DNA of 64,000 nucleotides. Origin: Sphagnum magellanicum (Eukaryota > Streptophyta > Sphagnopsida > Sphagnales > Sphagnaceae). The position numbers were made by a program, and so were the translations under genes. Position 1 is the first letter of the stretch. Each line of letters opens with the position of its first letter. Of the stretch, positions 13,101-25,039 are shown in pieces. The stretch spans positions 8,866,001 to 8,930,000 of the forward strand of contig CM038914.1 of the NCBI GenBank assembly GCA_021904315.1. The letters run 5' to 3'. The notes beneath the pieces are model-generated. The model was not told the DNA's origin. It saw only the letters and a program-made list of their open reading frames with translations, and did no database searches.

Positions 13101-15551
13101 CACCTCATGAAAATAATACCTTGTGAGTTAGCACATGCAGTTGTCATAGCATGTGAAACTAGTTAGGCCATGACACTTTCTCGTTCTTGGTTCTAATCAA
13201 CATCAGATATCATTGAGAGTGTTCAAGAGTATCTTGAAAAGGCCCAGCAAAGATTTGACCCCTCCATGATCGCAATCACATCTGTATCAAAGCCATGAAC
13301 TATGGAACTCATATGGACCCTGTTTAAGAAGACCGACGGCTTCAAACTTTGAATTCTCCTTGAAATAGTAGTGGGAAACAACATCAATGTAACTAGAACA
13401 AAGAGGGCATACCAACAAGAACTTTTGCTGCTGGGTTGTCAACATGCAATGACTTCAAGATTGTTGCCCCATCATTTGTGACTGTAACACCATGGCCTCT
13501 ACCAGTTGACTGCAAGATCTTGTCCTGCAAGAAAAAGTATTGCTACAGCATTCAAAAGAGTGTCATATGACAATTTCTCATCTCAAGGGTTTCAAAGCCT
13601 GATGATTACCATATACTTTCTGTTCTGTTGCTTCAAAACTTACTCATTAGTCTTGACCACAATATAGGTGCAGGATGTGCAGATGTTTGGAAAGAAAGAA
13701 CTCACCATTCCCTTAGGACCAAGAGTTGTTTTTACAAGATCTGCTATTGCAATTGCTCCAATGAAAGATGCCTGCATGCCCAATAGAGACTTCAACATTA
13801 GCACTGTCTGGACTCTAGAATCTAACATTCTTGTTTTGCTTTCATGACTGCCACATATTCAGGACTGATTGTGGGATATGAAGTAGAATTTGGAAACTGG
13901 ACTTGGCTCCTCAAATTTACGTAACCATTTTCTGTTTACTCTAAAAGAAATTGCTTCCCACATTAAATACTATAACTCCAAAGACAGGTGTGATAAAGAG
14001 AGGAGAGATAATAAGGAAAAGCAAGGAGGAGGAGGAGGTATAATGGAAAGACCATTCTGGCACGCTCGCCCTTCTCTTCCATTGCATCAGCCTTCAACAG
14101 TGCATCCCCCTGTTAGCACACCCATCCAATATTCCCAAACAGAAACACAGAAGGAGGCTGTCAGCAAAGTAATGCACACATCTCCACTGAGAACATGACA
14201 AGTACTTTTCACCTACATGATGAACCAGGGCAGAAGGCTTTGAGCTGCAAGTTGGTGAGACAAACCATCCCAACATGCTGATGTGTAGATGACATGAAGT
14301 CACAGAGAACTTGATCCACTCTTCAAGAAAGTTGATTGACTGAGCTCAGAACGTTCTCAGGCTATGGAGGCATTCAGATATGTGCATAAGCAGATGGCAG
14401 CTTCCTTTTGATGGGAGTATGACAGAAGAAGGAAACATATACATACTTGTACCCCAGGCACATAAGGGGGAGTTAAAACTCACTCCTTATAACTGGGAGC
14501 CACAAAATCAAATGTGGTTGGTCCAACAGCCAATTACAGTGTCTGTGCAGAACAGAAAAAAGTTCCACAGATCACCAGCATGGTCCCGGTGAGTGGAAGG
14601 AAACTGCAAATGTATGGAAACCCTAATTATAGGGCTTCTTCATGTTGTGACATGTGATGGGCTTGGTACCAATTGGCTAATGAAACTACCTGAAATGAGG
14701 AGCTTGGAGTTGCAACTCAGTTCTGTGGCAACTCAGTTCTATCACATGCACAGCAACATGCGGTGCATCACAATGTACGTATGCTTCAGGTAGTTTGCAT
14801 CACAATCTTACGTTTCAATGTGAATGCTCTGTCAAGTAGGGTTTCAAGAACCTCAACCCTAAAAAAACTTCTAGCTCATTTTCCATTAATAAGAGCAGAT
14901 GGCGGCGGAAAGACGAGTATGGGAAGAGACGAGTGTCGTTTCTGTCTCTCTCTGCTGTGAAGAGCATGGATACAAGAGCTATGGTCGATGTTCTTTGATT
15001 TGCAGCTAGATAGGGTTTAAGCGAAGGCGAAGAAACGAAGACTTCGGTCGTTCTTTTAGCCGCCGCTGCAGTCATACGGGCCTAGAAAATCTAATGAGAA
15101 TTCTCAAACTTCGTTTGAGAATTTAGCTAAAATACACACGGTTTTGCAATGAAACAAAAGATCGCTTTTGTGGGGCGGCGGCTCAAAAGAACAACAAATG
15201 AAAATACATCGGTAGTCCCTGGTTGCAGAATGCTTCGTATTACTACTGGAGAAGCAAAGCAAAAGTTCCTCCAAGATGCAAACTGTTGCAAGAACCAAAC
15301 CATGAAAGCAAGATCCGAGACCAAAAACACATAGACCTAGTGAAGTATTGAAGAACAACCCGGAACATCTTCTCAAAAGCGTTCTTTCTTCTTCTCTCTC
15401 TCTCTCTCTCCCTCCCTCCCTTCTCCTCAGAGCCGAACACCGGAACAAAAAAACTACCAACGAAAACAACAAGGGCTTCCAAACGCATTTCTGGACCAAA
15501 TTGAGATAGGAAAAGAGCGTCAGGAACCGGAGATCTTACCCCATGCGCCAT
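10132..15551 (-). CDS. CCT2: T-complex protein 1 subunit beta (CCT beta)
   Basis: This encodes the beta subunit of the cytosolic group II chaperonin TRiC/CCT, which folds actin, tubulin and many other proteins using ATP. Exons in order are 15540-15551, 14053-14109, 13706-13771, 13413-13524, 12939-13067, 12697-12768, 12451-12566, 12131-12207, 11461-11946, 10559-10874 and 10132-10278. All phases join and give 529 codons plus stop, close to the 527 of Arabidopsis CCT2. Nucleotide-binding motifs are TTLGPKGM (38-45), NDGAT (62-66) and [10 protein letters not shown] (89-98). The beta-specific block [19 protein letters not shown] and the end [10 protein letters not shown] identify the subunit. The start is MAHG in a 12-base first exon, followed by a 1.4-kb intron. 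The exon 2 donor is the weak site GTCTTT. The antisense frames over the exons are shadows. Confidence 0.95.
15391..15424. repeat. CT-rich microsatellite in CCT2 intron 1
   Basis: A CT/TC run followed by CCCTCCCTCCC, just inside intron 1 of CCT2. On the coding strand it is a GA-rich tract. GA/CT tracts near plant transcription starts often bind GAGA-type factors, but no such role is shown here. Confidence 0.7.
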
Positions 15552-15850
15552 GATGCGTATCGAAGATTACCGGCGGCAACAACAGCAGCTAGCGTCGATC
15601 GATCCGGAGAGAGCAAAATCAAAAGCGAAGTTGGGAAGAAGAAAGACAAGACAAGACAAGACAAGAGCAGCTCGACGGCAGCAGGAGTGGCGCCAAACCG
15701 TAACAAGAAGATTCTGACCTTGCACCCTCACAGATTCCAATCCGGAATGTCTTGGGTTTCTTGTCTCCGTTCCAGGGCGTAACTTTCGTATGCGGACCAG
15801 AATGGGCACTGTCAGAGACTCAACAAGGAAGAGTACCACAGTGGAACCCT
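15552..15850 (-). promoter_or_regulatory. Putative 5' leader and promoter of CCT2
   Basis: This stretch directly upstream of the CCT2 start codon is GC-richer than the surroundings and has repeated ACAAG words (15645-15665), consistent with a transcribed leader. The sequence turns AT-rich at about 15850. No TATA box or start site can be assigned with confidence. Confidence 0.35.
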
Positions 15851-15959
15851 TTTTTCAAAATTATTTATATATATAGGCACCTAGTAAATTAGGTACCTAG
15901 TAAGCTTTAGATGTGGCTATTATTCTCAAGGTACTTTCTCTAAATTTTAGTTTTTTATT

Positions 15960-15981
15960 ATATATATATATATATATATAT
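15960..15981. repeat. (TA)n microsatellite
   Basis: About 11 TA dinucleotides in intergenic DNA between CCT2 and the Helitron relic. Confidence 0.9.
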
Positions 15982-16306
15982 GAAGGAAGGTAGTTTGTTT
16001 GTTTTGTTTGTACTTATGAGATCCACCAAACCGGGATGCTTCCCATTGTGTTCTTGGTGGCTTTGGAAAGCTCTCGACAAGGAGGGGTGCATGGGCTTGG
16101 TTCCATGACATTTGGACTTGCAGTGCAAAAGTTCTTGAATATTGAATGATTTATTCACTAAAAATTAAATTAAATTAAAATTGTAGCTGAAAATTTTGGA
16201 GGACTTGGAATGTGCCTTTGGTGCTGTTGGAAAGATCTTGATGAGCAAGATTTAATGGAATTTATTTGGGTAAGACTTGGATTCAGAATGTGGGAGATAT
16301 TGATTT

Positions 16307-17590
16307 TTAAATGATTTTTGTTTGTTGAAAATTGAAATAAATTCCAAAAAACCAGGTTTTGGAAGGAAAAATCAGTTGAGGACGTGATAACATTTTGGCC
16401 AACAGCATATGCCACACAAGTATATATATTATGTTAAATATAAAAAATGGAAATAAATGATGTTTTGAAAATTGATAATAATTTTCATTCAAATTCATCA
16501 AATGTTTCACGTGCATTTGTAATGGTATTTTCATGGGTTTATTGTTCATTTCAAGAACAACCAATTCCAAAAGGAAACAAGGTAGGAAACATGCATGCTA
16601 TTAAATTTGGGTTGTTCTACTCATTGTCCATTTTATTGTGATGATTATAGGATAAATATTTGTTGTGGTGTAAGTTTTGGAATGTGTTGCTCATTTTTGC
16701 ATGTTGATTTATGTCTATCCCATTAAAATCTATTAAACTTGACGTTTCTATGATATGTTCAAATTCATTACATTCTTTTTGTTGATGCAAGTCTGTGTGA
16801 TATTCGTACAATGCTAGTTGAGTTGAACATCGATCTCATTATCGGTTTTGGTATCTCATCATCAAGTAACATGTTCAATACATTTGTATCAACAATTATA
16901 TTTTTATACCTTACGTGCTTGGATTTTAACCAATTGAGTCATATAATTACAACTACTTTACATACGTATAACAATTTACAAATGTTTATTAGTTCAATGG
17001 GAGGGTGTGAACTTTGGACAAAATGCATTGCAATCGTGTCATTCAATGATTCTAATGATGATGGTAAAGTGTTTAAAAGTTCATTGCACTTTCAAGATCT
17101 TGTGCGAAACTTACTATGTTTCCTTTTAGTTCGTGTTGACCTGTTGTGTTTCTTCTATTGTTATATCTTAATTTAACCATTATAGTACGACAACGATAAT
17201 GTGTCATTAAGGTTTCTTCCACCATTGTTAATTTTGGCAAAACCATTGGTGCTATTCCAATCCATAAACCATTGACCAATGCAAGCTTTGACATCTTCTT
17301 ATTTTTCAAACAAACATAACAAAGTTTACATATAGAAAATTGAATCTCAATTTTTGAAATTCCTTCCTTTGATAACAACAGTCCTTCCAATTATTGATGT
17401 ACATGTTTGGACTCACTTGTCAGTTCGTATGGTATGAATTCAATTTTATTTTCAAAATGTTGTTTTGGATTCATTTTGAATATGATTTTCATATGTTTCA
17501 AATCAAAATTACTATTTGAAATATCACATTTTATGAGAGCATGCATAAACTTCATTTCATCACAAACACAACAATGGCCAAATTCAAAGC
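16307..17590 (-). pseudogene. Helitron-type element relic (DUF6570-like region)
   Basis: The minus strand reads, with several stops and shifts, through the region that precedes the Rep domain in many Helitron proteins. Blocks from N- to C-terminus are FGHCCVCDEMKF (near 17580), ICKLCYVCLKNKKMSKLALV (near 17320), NGLWIG, LPKLTMVEETLMTHYRCR, TTGQHELKGNIVSFAQDLES, VQSSHPPIELINICKLLYVC, WLNWLKS, and VDTNVLNMLLDDEIP. Further on is MHVKHLMNLNENYYQFSKHH, like the entry into the Helitron-like N domain. The cysteine pairs and the LANGLWIG-type motif are typical of the family. No helicase is recognised downstream, so the element is truncated or too decayed. Confidence 0.7.
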
Positions 17591-20329
17591 TAGATCATTT
17601 AATGAAAATATTAAATTGTTGTAGACAAATTTTTATTTTTATTTTTTCGATTTGTGGAAGGAAAATAATTTTTTTTCTTCCATGTTTGAATATTCTTCTC
17701 GTCTTTTCATATTAATTCAATCTTTATTTTGTTGTGTATTTTTCTTTCTTTTTTTTGCTGAGTTTTTTTTTGGTGTTTTTGCTTTTTCTACAAATGGAAA
17801 TTTGATTGTTTTCATTTTCATTTTTGGGTTATTTGTTAAATTTTTGTGTTAAGTTTGACTTCATTTTTCAAATTGTTGATTTGTGAAGGGAAAATGTTCA
17901 TTTGTTGTATTAAAATGTCTTTACATATTTTGAGATTATGTAAATACATTTTTCTTCTTTTAGTGTTTATTGAATCTTTAGTTTTTACATAATTTTCTTT
18001 TCTTTTCTTTAATTGATTTTTTCTTCATTCTTGTTTATTGTTGTCTTTTTTTATTTTTTGTTTCATCGTATGTTTTTCTCTTTCTTGTGTTTCTATTGAT
18101 GTTGTTTGTATTTGTCATTATGGATGATTATATGTTGTTTTATATGTAACGAAGATTCAAAATTGTATTGATGGATATAATTGATTTTTTGATAAATTTT
18201 GTTTGATGTTTGATATTTGATATTTGAATTGAGAAAATGTGTGTAACTTTTATTTTTATAACTTTGATAATAATTTTTAAAATCTTAGTAAAATTAAAAT
18301 TTGATACATTTGAAAGATTGTTTTTTCAGTTTTCATATTTTTATATTCATTTATTAATTCAAACTCACAAAAACATATTATAAAATATAAATTGATATTA
18401 TAATAATTATGTTGATTATAAACTTATTAATGATAATGAATGTGAAATTTGAACTTTTCCCCCAAATTCCAATAGCCCTATTGGCTATGTTGGAAGGAGT
18501 TAACCTTTGGTTTTAGATTGGTTATAAGAGACACACTTGAAAAAAAAAAAGTTGATTAATTTTTTTAAAAAAATTTGAAAATAAAATCGAACATGCAAAC
18601 ATGAGAAATAACAAATAATTGAGTATGAGTATTTTTTATTTTTTCAAATTTCATTTATATGATAAATTTATGAACATTGTAATGTCCTTGATTGTGTTTG
18701 CTTGGTTTAATAGTTTAAGTGCAACTAATTTTAATGTTTTAAAGGCAAAATGTATCCAATATCTTATATAACACTTTATAGATATTAAATTTCCTAGATT
18801 AATTGTGTCTTCATCAATTAATTTATTTTCAAAATCAAATATTTTTATTTTATTAATTTTTTTAGCATTCCCATTTTCTAAAGTAGTTTTCTACCTTTTA
18901 GATGCTAGTTTGACAATTTTTGATGGTGTTGCCATATTTTTCATTTTCAATATTTTTTTCCTAAAAATTATCTCTCGGTTTTCATGCTAGACTAAGTTTA
19001 TACATATTTTTTTCCGATATTGGCCCAAATTTGAAATTTTATTTTTGTATTCATGTATGAACTTTGAGTCATTTAATGTGATGTAAAAAGTTGCATTTGC
19101 ATAGGTTTTGTGAATGATACTTTATTGTAATTTCTTGTTTCTCCCACCTAATAAGATCCTACAATTCCTACAAATAGTCCAAAGGTTGTTTCCTTTGTTT
19201 TTGGATTGAACGAGGTGGTATGATAGTTTTGCACCCTTTGGAAGTGTGCCCCATTCACACTATGAAAAATCATGTCTGTAGAGACTAATTTGGCATGCAA
19301 TTAAATTGTCACGAAAATTACTGTGTAACTAGGGTACAACTATAGTATGGAAATACGATGAATTAAGAATTAAAATGCCATGTTAGAATATTTCATTGTT
19401 GTAATTTAGTTGCACATTAGTTGCAACTTGGACTTTATATGGGGGTATGTACGCAAAATATATATGGTGATAATCAACTATTGTTTGACCATGATCACAA
19501 GTTGGAGCCAAGTGGTTAATTTCAATTGTGTTCCAATTAATGTAACTTTGGTGTTGAGTGAGCAACTATTTTGTAACTAGCATATGGTGTTAATGTGTAT
19601 GATCATGCCACATGTACGGTTAATTAAAGGTCCATAACATTTAGAACTTGCAACTTGTTTACAACTAAAAGTCAACTAAATTGCTTAGTTTTACAACTAA
19701 ATGTGCCACTATAATTTCACTACATAACTACTACTTGTTCACTATTTTGGAACTAAAGTGTTCAACTAATCTAGAATTAGTTGTCAACCATGTAACAATT
19801 CATATTATTAAAATATTTACAAATTGTGCAATTCATTTAAAGTGTAAATGTAGGCCTTCAATTGGATTTGAATGGTGTATTAAAATGTTTATGAGTATGT
19901 ACATATAGATATCATTGTTTATACACTTCAAACTTTTTTAGACTAAATTATTAAATGCTTCATTGATACAAACCAATTTTTTATTGAATTAATTAATTAA
20001 AATAATTCATTTTCATAATTATCTAAATAATTTAATAAATATTATAGTCCTATTTTTTGTGATTGATGTTCAATTGTTGTGTTAATAATATTTCACTACA
20101 TTGGAATTCACAACACTATGTTAGTATACATATATATCAAACCATGGAATTTGATGAAAGGTGAAAGTCTATTTTTAAATAAAAATAAATGTGTATATTT
20201 TATTAAAAATTCAATAAGGGTGTACATATGAATATGTCTTTATATACTTCAACGTCTTCTACTCAAATTCATGTTCACTATTTAATATTTTTAAATGAAT
20301 TATTTGTTACTAATTTTTTAATTAGTAAT

Positions 20330-20770
20330 TCATATGTAATATACTTAATTACCATGAACTAATTAAGTAAAAAAAATAAAAATAAATTCATTAATTAATA
20401 TTTAATTAATTCAGATAATAATTAATTATCTAATAATTAGTTACTTAGACTCATTAACTAATTATATAAATTTAATTAATTCAAATAATTTTAGATAACA
20501 AACTTTGTTAATGTAACTGAATAATTATTGAATTTTATTTGAATTCAGATCATCAATTATCAACATAATTAATTATCTAATAGTTATTTAAATAATTAAT
20601 CATCTAATATTTATTTTGATAATTAATTAATTGAATAAATCAACTAACTAATTATCTGGATTATATTAATTAATTAATATAGTCAATTTAGATCATTAAT
20701 TATCATATATTTGATTCAAATAATTAAATTCAAAATAATTATGTGAGATGATGAATTATAAAATTCAAAT
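20330..20770. repeat. TTAATTAA-rich low-complexity tract
   Basis: Nearly pure A/T sequence built from overlapping AATTAATTA and TTAATTAATT words, unlike the mixed AT-rich DNA around it. The words are self-complementary, so the region can form many small hairpins. Confidence 0.7.
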
Positions 20771-21668
20771 TAATTACAAAATTAAAATCAAACAAAAAGC
20801 ATGTGGGAAAGTTTTTTTTAGTAGTTATAACTCAATTGCAACTAAGGTGCCATTAAAAGATTTAACCCATATGTTTTGTTTTCAATATTTCATTTCACAA
20901 ACTATATAAAAGAAGGTAAGATGCTTTCTAATGCTAAATATGTTGATTTAATAATTTTCTTTTTTGAAGTCTAAAAACCCTAACTATTGAAAACTAGACC
21001 ATAAATATTAAATATGAACCATCTACATGCATTTGTTTTACCTAGTAACAATTAGTTATGATTTAATATGATTTTACATACATGAATATCCTTTTCACAT
21101 TAGGTTTACAATGTGAAACCCAACATCAATTCACATTAAGTAGGTATGAAATTTGAAATAGTAAATCAACTAGTGGAGGCAAAGTAACATAATCTAAACA
21201 TATTTAGATAAGTTTTTAATTAATTAACCCTTGTAAGTTACATAATTTAGATGTATATATAGAAGAATGCATGAACATCACGTTGAAGTTTAGGTTGTTT
21301 TTTTTTTTAGCCTTTCTAACTTTTAACTTCATTTTTTTATAATCATTAGCCATGTGTTAATGTTTTAATCTTTGAATGAGTATTTAATCTAGGATGTACA
21401 TAATTCAAGTTTTAATCAAAATCATATAATGAATGAGGAGAGGAAATTTTTTCTTGAGGAAATGAAAATACAAATACAAATTTGAATAAAGTAAATACAA
21501 CTATGTTTATTTTTGTGAATAGTGCATGATAGTTGGTAGTTCAAATGGATTTGGTTTTGGTATCAAAGTTTTAAGAAAATGACTTTAATATAAGTACCTC
21601 AACATGAAACCATATATAAGAAGGATTAAAATTTAAAAATTTCATTATAAAATATGAATATCTTTCTA

Positions 21669-21692
21669 TATGTGTGTGTGTGTGTGTGTGTT
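21669..21692. repeat. (TG)n microsatellite
   Basis: About 11 GT/TG dinucleotides in the AT-rich gene-free tract. Confidence 0.9.
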
Positions 21693-23815
21693 TGCATTGT
21701 TAAAGTCCTGAGCATCGTAAAGGCAAGAAAAAAATTAAAAATTAGGTTGGTGTTGTGAGTATATTCATTCAATTCATTTTTTGCTTTGTGCTTTGTGTCC
21801 TTATTACTTAACTCTTGACTTATAATGCACTTAACTATAGTCTCCAATTAAATTTCATCATTCAAAAAGACAATGATAGTGGTGTGAGTAAAAGCAATTA
21901 GTGGGTTTGGCTTTGGTATCAAAGTTTAGGAAGATGATATTAATTTAAGTATTCCAACATGAAAACATATATGTGAAAGATCAAAATTGAAAATTTCTCA
22001 TATTTCAATTTAATGTTTGCATATCTCATCATTTTTTTTTGTTATGTTCTATTTTGGATTTTAGTTCATTTTTGGGTGGCAATTCAATAACAAGGAAGGT
22101 GTCCTTGTTTATGTCCATGTTTGTGAGATTTTATTTGGTGGACAAATGTGAATTTTATTTTTTAAAGGGGATTTTTTTTTGTTTTTTGGTGGTTGTTGCT
22201 TTGAAGAATTATGGTTCAATTTTTTCAATCTTTATTCAAGGGGATATCTAGCAATGGGTAAATGGCACCCCAAAGGATAAAAACCTTAATACACTAGAGC
22301 TATGTATGGTTCTTTTTGGTGTTGACAAGTAGGCCTAATTAGGTTTTCATTTTATGGTACATTTAATTCTGGGGAAAAAAAAAATCTTTTCAATATAGTC
22401 AAAGTGGCTTCTTCACATTTCAAGGCCCCAAGACCCAATTCTCCAAAAAATTGTAATAATATAATAATCTCCAAAAAGTTTTTTTTAAGTGGTTCCAATG
22501 TCAAATTGGATATAATTTTATCAACATATGCATAGCTCAAAAATAATTTTTTTCTATTTACAAGTAGTATACAATGAAGGAAAGTGATCACTTATATCCA
22601 TGCCTTAAAAAAGAAAAAATATATAAAAAAGAATCAAATACTTAACATCTCATCTTCAAATTTATTATTAAAAAATGTTTACTCAAATGTTTTTTCTCAA
22701 AACTAATTTTTTTAGTGTACATGTTTAAAGACTGAAATCATTTTTTTTAAAAATCTTTTTTCTTTTTTCAGTTTTGTAGTTTTGAAATTTTGGCAAAGTT
22801 TTCTATTTTAAGTGATTTAAAAAAATAGATTCTGCACCCCAAAAAAGAGAAAATTTCTAAATGTTTTATTCTATTTTTAGAGGCCACAATGGGAAAGTTT
22901 GCCAAAAATAATAATCATTGGTAATAAAGTGTCTAACTTACATGTGGAAATGGGTCAATTACTTGTAATTTGAATTAAAGGAGTTTCAAATATCAATTTG
23001 AAAATATGATTTCAACTTGTAAAAAATATTTTCAATGAAAAAAAAAGAAAATTTGCCCAATTTCAAAAAAATTGTTTATTTTCAATATTAAAGTTATCCA
23101 ATTTATAATATGTAAGGTATTTGAATGAACTATATCATTAATGATTGTGATTAATGTAGGGCAAGCTCACTTCTAAGATAAGACTTTAGTAATTTTATTA
23201 TCAATTAGGTTTGGACCCTTCTTATGATATAGGACCAAAATGAAAACTAAATTATTTCATATTTTGTCCTTACAAAAGAAAATTAACCCCTAGAAAAAAA
23301 ACCTTTGGGAAATGATTTTCACTACCAAAAAAAAAAAAAACTCCAAACATATTTTTCTTCATGGATTTATGCACATATTAACAAAGAGGGGAAACGCATT
23401 GTGGGATTTGAAAGTATGGTGTAATATATAAATATTTTAGAGCATATATGGATAAGATTGGGCATTCAAAATGAACCAATCTAAAGGGGGAAACTCTCGC
23501 TAAAAATTATGGCAAAACTTTGAACATTCAAAAATAAAATAGTTAGGATCAAATACCCATTGAACCACGCCTCACAACAAAGGATTGCATTTTAAGTATC
23601 TCATGCCTAAATTTTAATTCACACGGGATAAGAATGATTTGCATCAAATATTTTCAATGAATTGACATTCATGTAATTTGATGCTTGGAAAAAAACCCCA
23701 TGTTAAATAACAATTGCCCAATTAACAACACCTAACCCATTACTATTCAATTAATGAGATTGACTAAACATCAATTTTCTTTTTCCAAGAACATTTAAAT
23801 ATGTCCTATTCCAAA

Positions 23816-23838
23816 CTATATATATATATATATATATT
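23816..23838. repeat. (TA)n microsatellite
   Basis: About 11 TA dinucleotides flanked by two copies of ATTCCAAACT, one on each side. Confidence 0.9.
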
Positions 23839-24468
23839 CCAAACTCAGAACAATAAGCATTTAAAGGTGAAAATAATAAAAGGGGTCTATTTAATTTTTT
23901 TTAATAACCTTTAGTTGACATTGTGAAATGTAAAGCGTAAACCTAAAAAACATGGGTAGCTATTTGTTAGTGGTGTTAAATAGTTGTGGAATGGCAAGTG
24001 AATTCAAAATGTGTGATGAAGGGCCTCTTTGATTGATCCTAAAACCAAAACAATGGTAACATGATGGACCCTTCGATAATATAAAGATTTTACATAGCTT
24101 TCTTTGTGTCTAGATATCACAATGCCCTCCTTATGAGTAGAAGAGTCCACCATAGTTTTAAACATTATAAAAGAAGGAAAGAAACAAAAGAGTGTGTAAT
24201 GCCTTTCATATTTAGTCTAGAAATATGAAACATCTAATGCATGCAATATTTTATGTGTGGTAAGATGCCCTCCAACTATACACTATGAAAACTCTCGGAG
24301 TGTTTTATGAAAGCCACAATGCTACTACTATGCAAGGTTATGTTGCGTGAGGATACACCAATTCGGGTGAAATTGAAACCCTAAGCTACTATGCAATGTT
24401 ATGCAACATGAATCGTATGACAAAATTGAAATCCATGAGCCAGGTATTTGAATTTGGAATGCACAAAC

Positions 24469-24557
24469 CTGTGACTATCTTCGAGCCCGTCAAGGAGAGT
24501 GAGTGCTTTGTCATGGAACCTGATGGCATAGGCCCCCTTCTCCTTCTCCTTCTCAAC
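24469..24557 (-). pseudogene. Orphan exon-like segment, family not recognised
   Basis: On the minus strand a possible acceptor (CAAG) is followed by 89 bases that read VEKEKEKGAYAIRFHDKA and then LTLLDGLEDSH, ending at a GTTTGTG donor-like site. The codon choice and composition look coding, unlike the surrounding AT-rich DNA. I cannot name the family. It lies about 0.5 kb beyond the ELF6-like relic and may be part of another gene fragment. Confidence 0.35.
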
Positions 24558-25039
24558 CTTGATGAGCTATATAGCCAATGATCTTACCCTGGAAGTTTAC
24601 ACAACATAATAAGGTTTACCGTACATCAATTGAGATACATATGTTGAAGAAGCATATCATGATTCACCTGATTCAATTGATTCAATTACATTTGTTGAAT
24701 AAGCATATCATAGACAAACCTCTGGTTCATGAAACATCTCTGAGCTGAAATGTGTGTTTTCATCCATGTATATACATAATATCTGTGGTGTTTATCATAT
24801 AATTTGACATTAATGCAACATGTGCCATTGACACAATTCAAGTGTGAAGGAGTACTGTTCTATGAAAAGAAATATATATGTGTTGCCACTTCCTACACTG
24901 CTCGAAAGATCTCATTCAGAATTTTGGAGTTTTGACAAATGCACTTGAAAGGCATCATCATGTTTGTGAATAATCTCAAAAAATGGTGATACGTGTTTTA
25001 GGCAATACCTGGAGATCACCCAACCTTACCTTGAGGGTG

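Larger units (their letters stand above)
17600..24468. other. Long gene-free AT-rich tract
   Basis: About 6.9 kb with no coding region that I can support. It contains long T- and A-runs, a very dense ATTAATTA tract (about 20,330-20,770), TG and TA microsatellites, and poly-A stretches. Two similar segments beginning with words like GGTATCAAAGTTT (near 21,555 and 21,917) suggest a local duplication. The tract is likely degraded transposon or satellite-like DNA. Confidence 0.6.

Noticed and set aside
15104-15551. Overlapping minus-strand frames with Arg/Glu runs
   Set aside because: They are produced by the CT microsatellite inside CCT2 intron 1. Only the first four codons (15540-15551) belong to the gene.
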